DNA of 64,000 bases from Rhizobiales bacterium YIM 77505 (GTDB lineage: Bacteria; Pseudomonadota; Alphaproteobacteria; Rhizobiales; Beijerinckiaceae): NCBI GenBank assembly GCA_000745135.1, contig JQNH01000001.1:620001-684000 (forward strand). Direction: 5' to 3'. Shown here one piece after another: positions 1-9,260 of the stretch. The notes under the pieces are model-generated. The model saw nothing but the letters and a program-made list of their open reading frames with translations. It ran no database searches and had not been told where the DNA came from. A program made the translations under genes and the position numbers. Each line of letters opens with the position of its first letter. Positions within the stretch are counted from its first letter, which is position 1.

Positions 1-3000
1 TACCCGCTCATCCGCTCGCGGCTGCTCAAGCTGTGGCGCGAGGCGCGCACGCTGATGACCCCGGTCGCCGCCTGGGCCTCGATCGTGGAGAATCCCGAGA
101 AGCGCAAGGCCTACACCTCGCGGCGCGGGCATGGCGGCTTCGTGCGCGCCACGTGGGACGAGGTCAACGAGATCATCGCGGCGGCGAACGCCTACACCGT
201 GAAGACCTATGGGCCCGACCGCGTCATCGGCTTCTCGCCGATCCCGGCCATGTCCATGGTCTCCTATGCCGCCGGCGCGCGCTACCTGTCGCTCATGGGC
301 GGCGTGTGCATGTCCTTCTACGACTGGTATTGCGACCTGCCGCCGTCGTCGCCGCAGACCTGGGGCGAGCAGACGGACGTGCCGGAATCAGCCGACTGGT
401 ACAATGCCGGCTTCCTGATCCTCTGGGGCTCGAACGTCCCGCAGACGCGTACGCCCGACGCCCACTTCTACACGGAGGTGCGCTACCGGGGCGCCAAGAG
501 CGTCGTGATCTGCCCCGACTACTCGGAGGCCTCCAAATTCGCCGACATGTGGGTGTCGGTGAAGCAGGGCACCGACTCGGCCCTCGCCCTGGCCATGGGC
601 CATGTGATCCTGCGCGAGTTCCACGTCGACCGCCAGGTGCCGTACTTCAAGGACTACGTGAAGCGCTACACCGACATGCCGATGCTCGTCCGGCTCGTTA
701 AGCAGGACGGCAGGCTCGTGCCCGACCGCTTCGTGCGCGCCTCGGACGTGCCCGGCCAGCTCGGCGAGACCAACAATCCGGAGTGGAAGACGCTCGCCTT
801 CGACGAGACGACGGGCGAGCTCGTGGCGCCGCTCGGCTCGGTCGGCTTTCGCTGGGGCGAGAAGGGCAAATGGAACCTCGAGGCCAAGCGCTCCGACGGC
901 TCGCCGGTCGATCTGCGCCTCTCGCTGGAGAATGCGGCCGACAGCTTTGAGGAGGTGGCGTTCCCGTATTTCGGCAACATCGAGCATGACCATTTCGCGA
1001 GCTCCGACCACGGCAGCGTCCTCGAGCGCCGCGTGCCGGTGAGGAAGCTCGCGCTCAATGACGGCGAGGCGCTCGTCGCCACCGTCTATGACCTCTTCCT
1101 CGCCAATTACGGCATCGACCGCTTCGGCGGACCGAACGTGGCGAAGAGCTATGACGAGGATGTGCCCTACACGCCGGCCTGGGCCGAGAAGATCACCGGC
1201 GTGCCGCGCGACCAGATCATCACGGTGGCCCGCGAGTTCGCTCGCAACGCCGAGAAGACCAATGGACGCTCCATGGTCATCATCGGCGCCGCGATGAACC
1301 ATTGGTACCACGTGGACATGAACTACCGCGGCGTCATCAACATGCTGGTGATGTGCGGCTGCGTGGGGCAGTCAGGGGGCGGCTGGTCGCATTACGTGGG
1401 CCAGGAGAAGCTCAGGCCACAATCCGGCTGGGCACCGCTCGCCTTCGCCCTCGACTGGGGCCGCCCGCCGCGGCAGCAGAACTCCACCTCGTTCTGGTAC
1501 GCCCACACCGACCAGTGGCGCTACGAGACCCTCGACGTGAAGGAAATCCTCTCCCCCACCGCGCCGGCGGGCCCGTGGGACGGCGCCATCATCGACTACA
1601 ACATCCGCGCCGAGCGCATGGGCTGGCTGCCCTCCGCGCCGCAGCTGAAGGAGAACCCGCTCACGATCGCCAAGAGGGCGGAAGCCGCGGGGCTCGAGCC
1701 GAAGGACTACGTTGCCAAGGCGCTGAAGTCCGGCGAGCTCACCCTCTCCTGCGAGGATCCGGACGATCCGAAGAACTGGCCGCGCAACCTCTTCGTGTGG
1801 CGCTCGAACCTGCTCGGCTCCTCCGGCAAGGGCCACGAGTATTTCCTCAAGCACCTGCTCGGCACCTCGCACGGGGTGCTCGGCAAGGACCTCGGGCCTG
1901 AGGGCAAGCGCAAGGCCAAGGAAGTCGTCTGGCACGACGAGGCGCCGCAAGGAAAGCTCGACCTCCTGGTCACGCTCGACTTCCGCATGTCGACCACCTG
2001 CGTCTACTCGGACATCGTGCTGCCGACCGCCACCTGGTACGAGAAGGACGACCTCAACACCTCCGACATGCATCCCTTTATCCACCCGCTGACCGCGGCC
2101 GTGGACCCGGTGTGGGAGTCACGCACCGACTGGGAGATCTACAAGGGCCTCGCCAAGGCCTTCTCCGAGGTTGCGCCGGAGGTGCTTGGGCTGGAGAAGG
2201 ACGTCGTGCTCACCCCGATCATGCACGACACCCCGGCCGAGATCGCGCAGGCCCTCGACGTGAAGGACTGGAAGAAGGGCGAGGTCGAGCCGATCCCGGG
2301 CAAGACCATGCCGCAGGTGACAGTGGTCGAGCGCGACTACCCGAACCTCTACAAGCGCTTCACCTCGCTCGGGCCGCTCATGGAGAAGGCCGGCAACGGC
2401 GGCAAGGGCATGGCCTGGGACACCAAGCACGAGGTCGAGCTCCTCAAGGCGCTCAACGGCGTCGTGACGGAGGAGGGGCCGACCAAGGGCCTGGCCAAGA
2501 TCGAGACCGCCATCGACGCCTGCGAGACGCTGCTCATGCTGGCGCCGGAGACCAACGGTGAGGTCGCGGTCAAGGCTTGGGAGGCCTTGAGCAAGGCCAC
2601 CGGCCGAGAGCACGCGCACCTCGCCCTGCCCAAGGAGGACGAGAAGATCCGCTTCCGCGACGTGGTCTCGCAGCCGCGCAAGATCATCTCGTCGCCGATC
2701 TGGTCGGGGCTCGAGTCCGAGAAGGTCTGCTACAACGCCGGATATACGAACGTGCACGAGTTGATCCCGTGGCGGACGCTCACTGGCCGCCAGCAGCTCT
2801 ACCAGGACCATCTCTGGATGCGCGCCTTCGGCGAGGGCTTCTGCGTCTACCGGCCGCCGGTGGACCTGAAGACCGTGAAGCCGATCCAAGGCAAGGTGCC
2901 GAACGGCGAGAAGGAGGTCGTCCTCAACTTCATCACGCCGCACCAGAAGTGGGGCATCCACTCCACCTATTCGGACAACCTCCTGATGCTGACGCTGAAC

Positions 3001-3426
3001 CGCGGCGGGCCGGTGGTCTGGATCAGCGAGAACGACGCCAGGAAGGCAGGGATCGCCGACAACGACTGGATCGAGCTCTACAACGTGAACGGCGCGATCG
3101 CGGCGCGCGCGGTCGTCTCCCAGCGCGTCAAGGACGGCATGTGCCTGATGTACCACGCGCAGGAGAAGATCGTGAACACGCCGGGCTCCGAGATCACCCG
3201 CCAGCGCGGCGGCATCCACAACTCGGTGACCCGGGCCGTTCTCAAGCCCACGCACATGATCGGCGGCTACGCGCAGCAGTCCTACGGCTTCAACTACTAC
3301 GGCACCGTGGGCTGCAATCGCGACGAGTTCGTGATCGTGCGCAAGATGACCAAGGTCGATTGGCTCGAGCGCCCGTTCGAGGAGAGGGGCCGGGCGACCG
3401 GTCCCGCGCTGCAGGCCGCCGAGTAA
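1..3426 (+). CDS. narG: respiratory nitrate reductase alpha subunit NarG (5' end missing)
   Basis: This is the catalytic subunit that reduces nitrate to nitrite at a Mo-bisMGD centre on the cytoplasmic side of the NarGHI complex. The reading frame is open from base 1, so the start and the N-terminal iron-sulfur ligands lie outside the window; about 1141 residues are present against roughly 1240 in the family. The WYCDLPPSSPQTWGEQTD block carries the aspartate that corresponds to the molybdenum ligand (Asp222) of E. coli NarG, and GSNVPQTRTPDAHF follows it. Further on, ELIPWRTLTGRQQLYQDH and WGIHSTYSDN are typical of NarG. The stop lies 13 bases before narH, so the two are co-transcribed. Identification is from conserved motifs and gene order. 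I see no frameshift. Confidence 0.97.
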   Translation, partial: YPLIRSRLLKLWREARTLMTPVAAWASIVENPEKRKAYTSRRGHGGFVRATWDEVNEIIAAANAYTVKTYGPDRVIGFSPIPAMSMVSYAAGARYLSLMGGVCMSFYDWYCDLPPSSPQTWGEQTDVPESADWYNAGFLILWGSNVPQTRTPDAHFYTEVRYRGAKSVVICPDYSEASKFADMWVSVKQGTDSALALAMGHVILREFHVDRQVPYFKDYVKRYTDMPMLVRLVKQDGRLVPDRFVRASDVPGQLGETNNPEWKTLAFDETTGELVAPLGSVGFRWGEKGKWNLEAKRSDGSPVDLRLSLENAADSFEEVAFPYFGNIEHDHFASSDHGSVLERRVPVRKLALNDGEALVATVYDLFLANYGIDRFGGPNVAKSYDEDVPYTPAWAEKITGVPRDQIITVAREFARNAEKTNGRSMVIIGAAMNHWYHVDMNYRGVINMLVMCGCVGQSGGGWSHYVGQEKLRPQSGWAPLAFALDWGRPPRQQNSTSFWYAHTDQWRYETLDVKEILSPTAPAGPWDGAIIDYNIRAERMGWLPSAPQLKENPLTIAKRAEAAGLEPKDYVAKALKSGELTLSCEDPDDPKNWPRNLFVWRSNLLGSSGKGHEYFLKHLLGTSHGVLGKDLGPEGKRKAKEVVWHDEAPQGKLDLLVTLDFRMSTTCVYSDIVLPTATWYEKDDLNTSDMHPFIHPLTAAVDPVWESRTDWEIYKGLAKAFSEVAPEVLGLEKDVVLTPIMHDTPAEIAQALDVKDWKKGEVEPIPGKTMPQVTVVERDYPNLYKRFTSLGPLMEKAGNGGKGMAWDTKHEVELLKALNGVVTEEGPTKGLAKIETAIDACETLLMLAPETNGEVAVKAWEALSKATGREHAHLALPKEDEKIRFRDVVSQPRKIISSPIWSGLESEKVCYNAGYTNVHELIPWRTLTGRQQLYQDHLWMRAFGEGFCVYRPPVDLKTVKPIQGKVPNGEKEVVLNFITPHQKWGIHSTYSDNLLMLTLNRGGPVVWISENDARKAGIADNDWIELYNVNGAIAARAVVSQRVKDGMCLMYHAQEKIVNTPGSEITRQRGGIHNSVTRAVLKPTHMIGGYAQQSYGFNYYGTVGCNRDEFVIVRKMTKVDWLERPFEERGRATGPALQAAE

Positions 3427-3439
3427 GGGGATGACGACG

Positions 3440-4969
3440 ATGAAGGTCCGCGCTCAAATCGCGATGGTGCTGAACCTCGACAAGTGCATCGGGTGCCACA
3501 CCTGCTCGGTGACCTGCAAGAACGTTTGGACGAACCGGGAGGGCATGGAATACGCCTGGTTCAACAACGTCGAGACGAAGCCCGGCATCGGCTATCCCAA
3601 GGAGTGGGAGAACCAGAAGAAGTGGAAGGGCGGCTGGAAGCGCCGCGCCGACGGCACCATCGAGCCGCGCATCGGCTCGAAGTGGCGGGTCCTGGCGAAC
3701 ATCTTCGCCAACCCGGACCTGCCCGAGATCGACGACTACTACGAGCCCTTCGACTTCGACTACGAGCACCTGCAGAAGGCGCCGGAGCTCGAGGCCTTCC
3801 CGACCGCGCGCCCGCGCTCGAAGATCACCGGCGAGCGGATGGAGAAGATCGAGTGGGGCCCGAACTGGGAGGAGATTCTCTCCGGCGAGTTCTCGAAGCG
3901 CTCCAAGGACGCCAACTTCGAGGGCGTGGAGAAGGAGATCTACGGCCAGTTCGAGAACACCTTCATGATGTACCTGCCGAGGCTGTGCGAGCACTGCCTC
4001 AACCCAGCCTGCGTCTCGGCCTGCCCGTCGGGGGCGATCTACAAGCGCGAGGAGGACGGCGTCGTTCTCATCGATCAGGACAAGTGCCGCGGCTGGCGCA
4101 TGTGCGTCTCGGCCTGCCCCTACAAGAAGATCTACTTCAACTGGTCCTCGGGCAAGTCGGAGAAGTGCACGCTCTGCTATCCGCGCCTCGAGGCCGGCAT
4201 GCCGACCGTGTGCTCGGAGACCTGCGTCGGCCGCATCCGCTACCTCGGCGTGGTGCTCTACGACGCCGACCGCATCGAGGCCGCCGCCTCTACCGAGAAG
4301 GAGGAGGACCTCTACGAGGCGCAACTCGACGTGTTCCTGAACCCGCACGATGCGCGCGTGATCGCGGCGGCCCGCGCCGAGGGCATTCCGGAGGCGTGGC
4401 TCGAGGCGGCGCGGCGCTCACCGGTCTACAAGATGGCGATGGAATGGAAGATCGCCTTCCCGCTCCATCCTGAATACCGCACCCTGCCGATGGTCTGGTA
4501 CGTGCCGCCGCTCTCGCCCATCCAGTCGGCCGCCGAGGCCGGCAAGATCGGCGTCGACGGCGAGATGCCGGACGTGAAGTCCCTGCGCATCCCCGTGAAG
4601 TACCTCGCCAACCTCCTCACCGCCGGCAAGGAGGAGCCGGTCGTCGCCGGGCTCGAGCGCATGCTCGCCATGCGCGCCTACATGCGCGCCAAGACCATCG
4701 ACGGGGTCATCGACGAGGCCCTGGCGAAGAAGGTCGGCCTTACCGGGGCTCAGGTCGAGGAGATGTACCGCATCATGGCAATTGCCAATTACGAGGATCG
4801 CTTCGTCATTCCGACGAGCCACCGGGAGTTCTCGATCGAGGACGCCTACGAGCTGCGCGGCTCTTGTGGCTTCTCCTTCGGCAACGGCTGCTCCGGCGGG
4901 ACGACCGAGACCAACCTGTTCGGCGCGCCGAAGAAGAAAAAGAGTCACACGCCCATGGAGATCGCCTGA
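3440..4969 (+). CDS. narH: respiratory nitrate reductase beta subunit NarH
   Basis: This is the electron-transfer subunit that carries electrons from NarI heme to NarG through four iron-sulfur clusters. The N-terminus has CIGCHTCSVTC. The middle has CEHCLNPACVSACP, then CRGWRMCVSACP, where the tryptophan replaces a cysteine as in the [3Fe-4S] site of known NarH, then CTLCYPRLEAG and CSETCVGR. The length of about 509 residues is normal for the family. An ATG also exists at 3431, but the AAGGGG ribosome site abuts it. The ATG at 3440 sits nine bases after that site and gives the usual MKVRAQIAMVLNLDKC beginning, so I chose it. The gene ends with a lysine-rich tail. Confidence 0.97.
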   Translation: MKVRAQIAMVLNLDKCIGCHTCSVTCKNVWTNREGMEYAWFNNVETKPGIGYPKEWENQKKWKGGWKRRADGTIEPRIGSKWRVLANIFANPDLPEIDDYYEPFDFDYEHLQKAPELEAFPTARPRSKITGERMEKIEWGPNWEEILSGEFSKRSKDANFEGVEKEIYGQFENTFMMYLPRLCEHCLNPACVSACPSGAIYKREEDGVVLIDQDKCRGWRMCVSACPYKKIYFNWSSGKSEKCTLCYPRLEAGMPTVCSETCVGRIRYLGVVLYDADRIEAAASTEKEEDLYEAQLDVFLNPHDARVIAAARAEGIPEAWLEAARRSPVYKMAMEWKIAFPLHPEYRTLPMVWYVPPLSPIQSAAEAGKIGVDGEMPDVKSLRIPVKYLANLLTAGKEEPVVAGLERMLAMRAYMRAKTIDGVIDEALAKKVGLTGAQVEEMYRIMAIANYEDRFVIPTSHREFSIEDAYELRGSCGFSFGNGCSGGTTETNLFGAPKKKKSHTPMEIA

Positions 4970-4981
4970 GAGCGGGCCCCT

Positions 4982-5009
4982 CCGTAGGACGCCGGAGGGC
5001 GCCCTACGG
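4982..5009 (+). promoter_or_regulatory. intercistronic hairpin between narH and narJ
   Basis: CCGTAGG pairs with CCTACGG (7 bp), then after one A-C mismatch CGCC pairs with GGCG around a GGAG loop. It lies in the 152-base gap between narH and narJ, the widest gap among narGHJI, and no T-run follows. It may protect or punctuate the mRNA, lowering chaperone output relative to the structural subunits. The role is inferred. Confidence 0.4.
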
Positions 5010-5121
5010 GCATCTCCTGAATCCCTATTTGCGCGGGCGCAAGGTACGCGTCCTTAGAGGTTCGCAAGACTTCCCCGCAGGACATGACGAGGTCCGGCCT
5101 GCCGGGCCCGGGAGACCACCG

Positions 5122-5868
5122 ATGAAGACCCTGAAGGCCCTGTCGGCCCTCCTGACCTATCCGAGCGAGGAGCTTTGCGCGGCCGTCGACGAGATTCGCG
5201 CCGCGCTCGACGCCGAGGGCGTGCTGAGCCCGGCCGCGCGCCAAGCCCTCGAGCCGCTTCTCCAGGAGCTCGCCAGCGAGGATCTCTACGACCTGCAGGA
5301 GCGCTACGTGCTCCTCTTCGACCGCTCGCGGTCCCTGTCGCTGCACCTCTTCGAGCATGTCCACGGCGAGAGCCGCGACCGCGGCCAGGCCATGGTGGAC
5401 CTGAAGTCCGTGTACGAGGCCGGCGGCTTCGCCATCGGCGGCAGCGAGCTTCCTGACTATGTGCCGCTGTTCCTGGAGTATTGCTCGCTGCAGCCGGAGG
5501 CCGAGGCGCGGCTTCTCCTGTCCGAGCCGGCGCACGTGCTGAGCGCCCTCGGCGAGCGGCTGCGCAAGAAGGGCTCGAATTACGCGGCGGTGTTCGAGGC
5601 GCTCGTCGGCCTCGCCGCGGCGGCGCCGAGCCGCGAGGCCTTCGAGGCCCTCGTGGAGGAGGCGGAGGTCGACCCCAACGACCTCGTCGCCCTCGACAAG
5701 CTCTGGGAGGACGAGGAGGTCCGCTTCGGGCCGGGCGCCGCCATCGCCGATTGCGGCGTCGACAGCCTCGCCGCCAAGATCCGGCAGGCGCGCCGCCCGG
5801 CGCCGGGACTGGACGTCCCCGCCGCCCCGCGCCCCCGCACCGTCTTCACTCACGCCTCCCGCAGTTGA
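5122..5868 (+). CDS. narJ: nitrate reductase assembly chaperone NarJ
   Basis: This is the cytoplasmic TorD/NarJ-family chaperone that binds apo-NarG and permits molybdenum cofactor insertion and docking to NarI; it is not part of the final enzyme. The 248-residue, mostly helical acidic protein begins MKTLKALSALLTYPSEEL. It carries the family blocks LFDRSRSLSLHLFEHVHGE, RGQAMVDLK and LPDYVPLFLEY. The start is set by GGAG eight bases upstream of the ATG; the frame is open further upstream but lacks family similarity there. The C-terminal 30 residues are proline-rich and look unstructured. It lies between narH and narI in the standard narGHJI order. Confidence 0.95.
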   Translation: MKTLKALSALLTYPSEELCAAVDEIRAALDAEGVLSPAARQALEPLLQELASEDLYDLQERYVLLFDRSRSLSLHLFEHVHGESRDRGQAMVDLKSVYEAGGFAIGGSELPDYVPLFLEYCSLQPEAEARLLLSEPAHVLSALGERLRKKGSNYAAVFEALVGLAAAAPSREAFEALVEEAEVDPNDLVALDKLWEDEEVRFGPGAAIADCGVDSLAAKIRQARRPAPGLDVPAAPRPRTVFTHASRS

Positions 5869-5878
5869 GGAGCGAAGC

Positions 5879-6649
5879 ATGAGCACGACGCTCAACCACA
5901 TCCTGTTCGGCTGGTACCCCTATCTCTGCCTGACCACCTTCCTCGTCGGCAGCCTCATCCGCTTCGACCGCGAGCAGTACACGTGGAAGGCGAGCTCGAG
6001 CCAGCTCCTGCGCCGCAAGCAGCTGATGCTCGGCTCCGTGCTGTTCCATGTGGGCATCCTCGTCATCTTCGCCGGCCACCTCGTCGGGCTGCTTACGCCG
6101 ATCGCCGTCTTCGACGCGCTCGGCATCGGCCACGGCTTCAAGCAGGGCATGGCGATCGTGGTCGGCGGCATCGCGGGCATCGCCTGCTTCCTCGGCCTGA
6201 CCCTCCTCGTGCACCGGCGCCTGTTCGATGCCCGCATCCGCGCCACCTCGTCCTTCTCGGACACGGCGATCCTGCTCATCCTCTACGTCCAGCTGATCCT
6301 CGGCCTCTCCACCATCCCCCTGTCGCTCGGCCATCTGGACGGGGAGGAGATGGTCAAGTTCATGAACTGGGCGCAGGGTGTGCTCTTCCTGCAGCCGGGC
6401 GCCTCGGCCTACGTCGCCGACGTGCATCCGATCTTCAAGGCGCACCTCGTGCTCGGGATGACGATCTTCCTCCTCTTCCCGTTCACGCGCCTCGTCCATG
6501 TCTGGTCGGCCCCGGTGTGGTACCTCGGCCGCAAGGGCTACCAGATCGTGCGGACGAAGAAGCCGGTTGTCCGCCCGGCGCCCGTTCCGGTGGGCGTGCC
6601 CGCCCGCGGGCGCCAGCTCGGCCAGCCCGTGCCGCAGCCGGCCGAATGA
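5879..6649 (+). CDS. narI: respiratory nitrate reductase gamma subunit NarI (cytochrome b)
   Basis: This membrane subunit takes electrons from quinol and passes them via two b-hemes to NarH. The 256-residue protein has five hydrophobic spans, as expected. Histidines near residues 57 and 67 (FHVGILVIFAGH) and near 189 and 207 (KAHLVLGM, RLVHVWSAPVWYL) match the four heme ligands of known NarI. The start is an ATG with AGGAG seven bases upstream, only ten bases after narJ. After the last span there is a proline/arginine-rich cytoplasmic tail (VRPAPVPVGVPARGRQ) of about 35 residues. Confidence 0.96.
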   Translation: MSTTLNHILFGWYPYLCLTTFLVGSLIRFDREQYTWKASSSQLLRRKQLMLGSVLFHVGILVIFAGHLVGLLTPIAVFDALGIGHGFKQGMAIVVGGIAGIACFLGLTLLVHRRLFDARIRATSSFSDTAILLILYVQLILGLSTIPLSLGHLDGEEMVKFMNWAQGVLFLQPGASAYVADVHPIFKAHLVLGMTIFLLFPFTRLVHVWSAPVWYLGRKGYQIVRTKKPVVRPAPVPVGVPARGRQLGQPVPQPAE

Positions 6650-6735
6650 TGCGGCCCGCCCCATCTCGGCCGGCGCAGCACATCACAAGATGCGCCGCAG
6701 ATCCGGGAGCGCCGGGTGCTTGAACGCCATCAACA

Positions 6736-6767
6736 ATCCCGGCTCTCCGCTTCGCTGCGGCCGGGAT
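6736..6767. repeat. intergenic GC-rich palindrome
   Basis: ATCCCGGC and GCCGGGAT form an 8-bp outer stem, and CCGC/GCGG form an inner stem around TTCGCT. This type of palindrome is familiar between genes in Hyphomicrobiales genomes and resembles REP-like dispersed repeats. It sits in the 139-base gap between narI and the PpiC gene. Copy number in the genome cannot be counted here. Confidence 0.5.
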
Positions 6768-6788
6768 GACGAGACGGTGAGAACCTCC

Positions 6789-7622
6789 ATGTCCGCCTGC
6801 TCCATCCAGAAGCTCCCGAACGGGCCCCGCACGCCCGTCAAGGTGAACGGTGTCGCGATCTCGCGCGCCATGATCTCCCGCGAGGTGCAGAACCATCCCG
6901 CCGCGACGCCAGCCGCCGCGTGGAAGGCCGCGACGCTCGCCATGGTCATCCGCGAGGCCCTGAGGCAGGAGGTCGAGCGCCTCGGCGTCGAGGCCGAGCC
7001 CCGCATGGACGATGCCGGCCGGCGCGAGACGGACGACGAGGCGCGGATGCGCGCCCTCGTCGAGCGCGAGGTGGTGACGCCTGAACCCTCCGAGGAGGAA
7101 TGCCGGCGCTACTACGAGAGCAATCTCTCGCGCTTCCGCTCGCCCGACATCTACGAAGCGGCGCACATCCTCTTCGCCGCTCCCCGCGACGACGCAGAGG
7201 CCTATGCCGCGGCGCGCCTCGCCGCGCGCTCCGCGCTGGCGGAGCTCGCAGCCGATCCGTCCATCTTCGAGGACCTGGCCCGCCTCCATTCGGCCTGTCC
7301 GTCCCGCGAGGTCGGCGGCAATCTCGGCCAGATCTCGCGCGGCCAGACCGTGCCCGAGTTCGAGGCGGCGCTCCGCGCCATGCGGGCCGGCGAGATCGCG
7401 CCGGAGGCCGTGGAGACGCGGTACGGCGTCCACATCGTCCGGCTCGACCGCAAGATCGAGGGGAGGGTGCTTCCCTTCGAGGCGGTTCGGGCCCGCATCG
7501 CCGCCTATCTTCGGGAGGCGGTGCGGCGGCGCGCCGAGGCGCAGTATGTGGCGCGGCTTCTCCACGCCTGCCGGGTCGAAGGCATCGACATCCCGACGCC
7601 GGGCGCGCTCAACGTGCATTGA
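6789..7622 (+). CDS. PpiC-type (parvulin) peptidyl-prolyl isomerase linked to nar
   Basis: This is a predicted peptidyl-prolyl cis-trans isomerase that would help fold nitrate reductase subunits. The parvulin domain covers roughly residues 120-225: YEAAHILFAAPRDD, then FEDLARLHSACPSREVGGNLG, then FEAALRAMRAGEI and TRYGVHIVRLDRK. The N-terminal 100 residues are helical and SurA/PrsA-like in arrangement. I see no clear signal peptide, so it probably acts in the cytoplasm. The frame is open back to about 6498, but the ATG at 6789 is the first sensible start after narI. It begins the accessory tail of the operon, with 12 bases to the next gene. Parvulins of this kind are known neighbours of narGHJI in other proteobacteria. 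Confidence 0.85.
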   Translation: MSACSIQKLPNGPRTPVKVNGVAISRAMISREVQNHPAATPAAAWKAATLAMVIREALRQEVERLGVEAEPRMDDAGRRETDDEARMRALVEREVVTPEPSEEECRRYYESNLSRFRSPDIYEAAHILFAAPRDDAEAYAAARLAARSALAELAADPSIFEDLARLHSACPSREVGGNLGQISRGQTVPEFEAALRAMRAGEIAPEAVETRYGVHIVRLDRKIEGRVLPFEAVRARIAAYLREAVRRRAEAQYVARLLHACRVEGIDIPTPGALNVH

Positions 7623-7634
7623 GGAGGCCGAACG

Positions 7635-7943
7635 ATGCTGCTCGGTGACGTCATCGCCCGTTTCGACGACGAGGTCATCGCCCTGGAGACCCTCGTCGGC
7701 CTGGGCGACCTCGCCCTTCTGCGACGAGTGGAGGAGGCGGCGGCGCAGCACGCGCTCACGCCCGGCGAGTTCGCCGCGCAGGCGGTGTCTATCTTCTCGA
7801 CCTCCGCCTCGGACGAGGACTGGGTTTCGCTCATCGGGGTCATGGGCCAGAGCCGCGACCCGGGCCAGGCCTGCTTGAAGAGGATGGTCGAGTTCGCCCT
7901 TCGCCCGGCGGGAGGCGCGCATGCCTGCGGTCACCACGGGTGA
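7635..7943 (+). CDS. small conserved-looking protein of the nar operon
   Basis: I do not recognise a named family. The 102-residue protein is acidic in its first two thirds (LLGDVIARFDDEVIALETLVGLGDLALLRRV), probably all helical, and ends with a histidine/cysteine-containing tail (GGAHACGHHG) that could bind metal. A strong GAGGAGG site precedes the ATG. It overlaps the next gene by 23 bases and follows ppiC by 12, so it is translated as part of the nar unit. A role in nitrate reductase assembly or in sensing is possible from context only. Confidence 0.75.
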   Translation: MLLGDVIARFDDEVIALETLVGLGDLALLRRVEEAAAQHALTPGEFAAQAVSIFSTSASDEDWVSLIGVMGQSRDPGQACLKRMVEFALRPAGGAHACGHHG

Positions 7944-8493
7944 GGCGGGGCGCGCGGACGTCATCGGCGCCCTCGACCACGGCCTTCTCGCCAAGCCCCT
8001 CGAGTTCATCCTCGCCGATCACCTTCGCCAGCGGAACCTGTGCCGTCTCCTCGACCGGCTGGCGGAGGAGCCGCTGCTCGACCACGACCTCGCGGAGGCG
8101 CTCGCCGATCATCTGGCCGGCGACATGGCGATCCACGTCCTTGACGAGGAGGAGGACCTGTTCCCGCTTTTGCGCCGGCGCGCCAAGGCCGAGGACGAGG
8201 TCGAGCGGGTGCTGGGGCTTCTCTCCCGCGAACATGCGGAGGACGACCGCGCCGCGGAGACGATCGCCGCCCGGCTGCGCGAGGCCGTCGCGGCCAAGCA
8301 CCGCTCCCTCGACGAGGAGGTGAGGTCGGCGCTCCGCGGCTTCGCCCATCGTCAGCGGCGCCATCTCGCGGTCGAGAACGCGATCGTCATGCCGCTCGCC
8401 GAAGCGCGGCTCACGGTGAAGGACCTGCAGGGGCTCGCCCGGCGCATGGCGGTGCGCCGCGGCCTCCATCTGCGGCCGGGAGCCTCGCCGTGA
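7921..8493 (+). CDS. hemerythrin-like (HHE) metal-binding protein
   Basis: This is a predicted cytoplasmic four-helix di-iron protein of about 190 residues. Candidate ligands are spread as expected for HHE domains: DHLRQRN, then HVLDEEEDLFPLL (the H-x3-E type motif), SREHAEDD, and HRQRRHLAVENAIVMPLA. Such proteins bind oxygen or nitric oxide, or repair iron-sulfur clusters. In a nar operon the likely roles are protection from nitric oxide made from nitrite, or oxygen sensing. It starts inside the previous gene and its stop overlaps the next start (GTGA), so translation is coupled on both sides. It is much shorter than the YtfE/RIC repair proteins, so I do not assign that name. Confidence 0.82.
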   Translation: MPAVTTGEAGRADVIGALDHGLLAKPLEFILADHLRQRNLCRLLDRLAEEPLLDHDLAEALADHLAGDMAIHVLDEEEDLFPLLRRRAKAEDEVERVLGLLSREHAEDDRAAETIAARLREAVAAKHRSLDEEVRSALRGFAHRQRRHLAVENAIVMPLAEARLTVKDLQGLARRMAVRRGLHLRPGASP

Positions 8494-9260
8494 TCGACGA
8501 GCTCTTCGACCGCAACGCCCTCTGGGCCCTGGCGAAGACCAAGGCCGACCCGACCTATTTCCGCCGCCTTGCGGCCCAGCAGGCGCCGCGGTTCCTGTGG
8601 ATCGGCTGCTCCGACAGCCGCGTGCCGGCCAACGAGATCGTCGGCCTCGATCCCGGCGAGCTCTTCGTCCACCGCAACATCGCCAATGTGATGCACACGG
8701 GCGATCTCAACCTGCTCTCGGTGCTGGAGTTCGCCGTGGGCGTCCTGCAGGTGGAGCACATCATCCTGTGCGGCCACTACGGCTGCGGCGGCGTGCGGCG
8801 GGCGCTCTCGGCGCAGGGCGGGGCTCTCGTCGACCATTGGCTCGCGCCGATCGTCGACCTCTATCGGCGCGAGCGGCGCCGCTTCGACCCGATCGAAGAC
8901 GAGGAGGCGCGCGTCAACCTGCTCTGCGAGCTCAATGTGGAGATGCAGGTCGCGCGGGTCGCCGCGACCCCCATCCTCCAGGCGGCCTGGCGCGAGGGGC
9001 GCCGGGTCGCGGTGCATGGCTGGATCTACGGCTTGAAGGACGGCCTCCTGCGCGACCTCGGGGTCAGCCGGGACGGTTGCGAGAAGACGGCCATCGAAGC
9101 GGCCGAGAGCGGCGAGCGCCGCATCGATCCGGCGCCGATCGACGACTGGTCCGAGCACGTGCGCAAGGGAGCGATCCACCTCCTCGAGGCGGGAAGCCCC
9201 TGCGGCTGCGCCGCCCCGGCCGCGCCGCGCTGCGTCGTGGCGGCGGAGGCTGCCGAATGA
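8490..9260 (+). CDS. beta-class carbonic anhydrase
   Basis: This is a zinc enzyme that interconverts CO2 and bicarbonate. WIGCSDSRVPANEI contains the zinc cysteine and the Asp-Arg dyad, and LCGHYGCGGVRRAL contains the zinc histidine and second cysteine. VHRNIANVMHTGDLN is also typical. The start is GTG at 8490, overlapping the hemerythrin stop by four bases; no ATG fits. The length is 256 residues, a little longer than usual because of a cysteine- and alanine-rich tail (SPCGCAAPAAPRC). Its stop overlaps the mogA start (ATGA). Its place inside a nitrate-respiration operon is unusual. It might supply bicarbonate or buffer local pH, which is inference. Confidence 0.92.
   Translation: MIDELFDRNALWALAKTKADPTYFRRLAAQQAPRFLWIGCSDSRVPANEIVGLDPGELFVHRNIANVMHTGDLNLLSVLEFAVGVLQVEHIILCGHYGCGGVRRALSAQGGALVDHWLAPIVDLYRRERRRFDPIEDEEARVNLLCELNVEMQVARVAATPILQAAWREGRRVAVHGWIYGLKDGLLRDLGVSRDGCEKTAIEAAESGERRIDPAPIDDWSEHVRKGAIHLLEAGSPCGCAAPAAPRCVVAAEAAE

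Noticed and set aside
8597-9256. Upstream extension of the mogA frame across the carbonic anhydrase gene
   Set aside because: It overlaps a confident gene in another frame, and the ATGA overlap at 9257 gives a normal MogA start.
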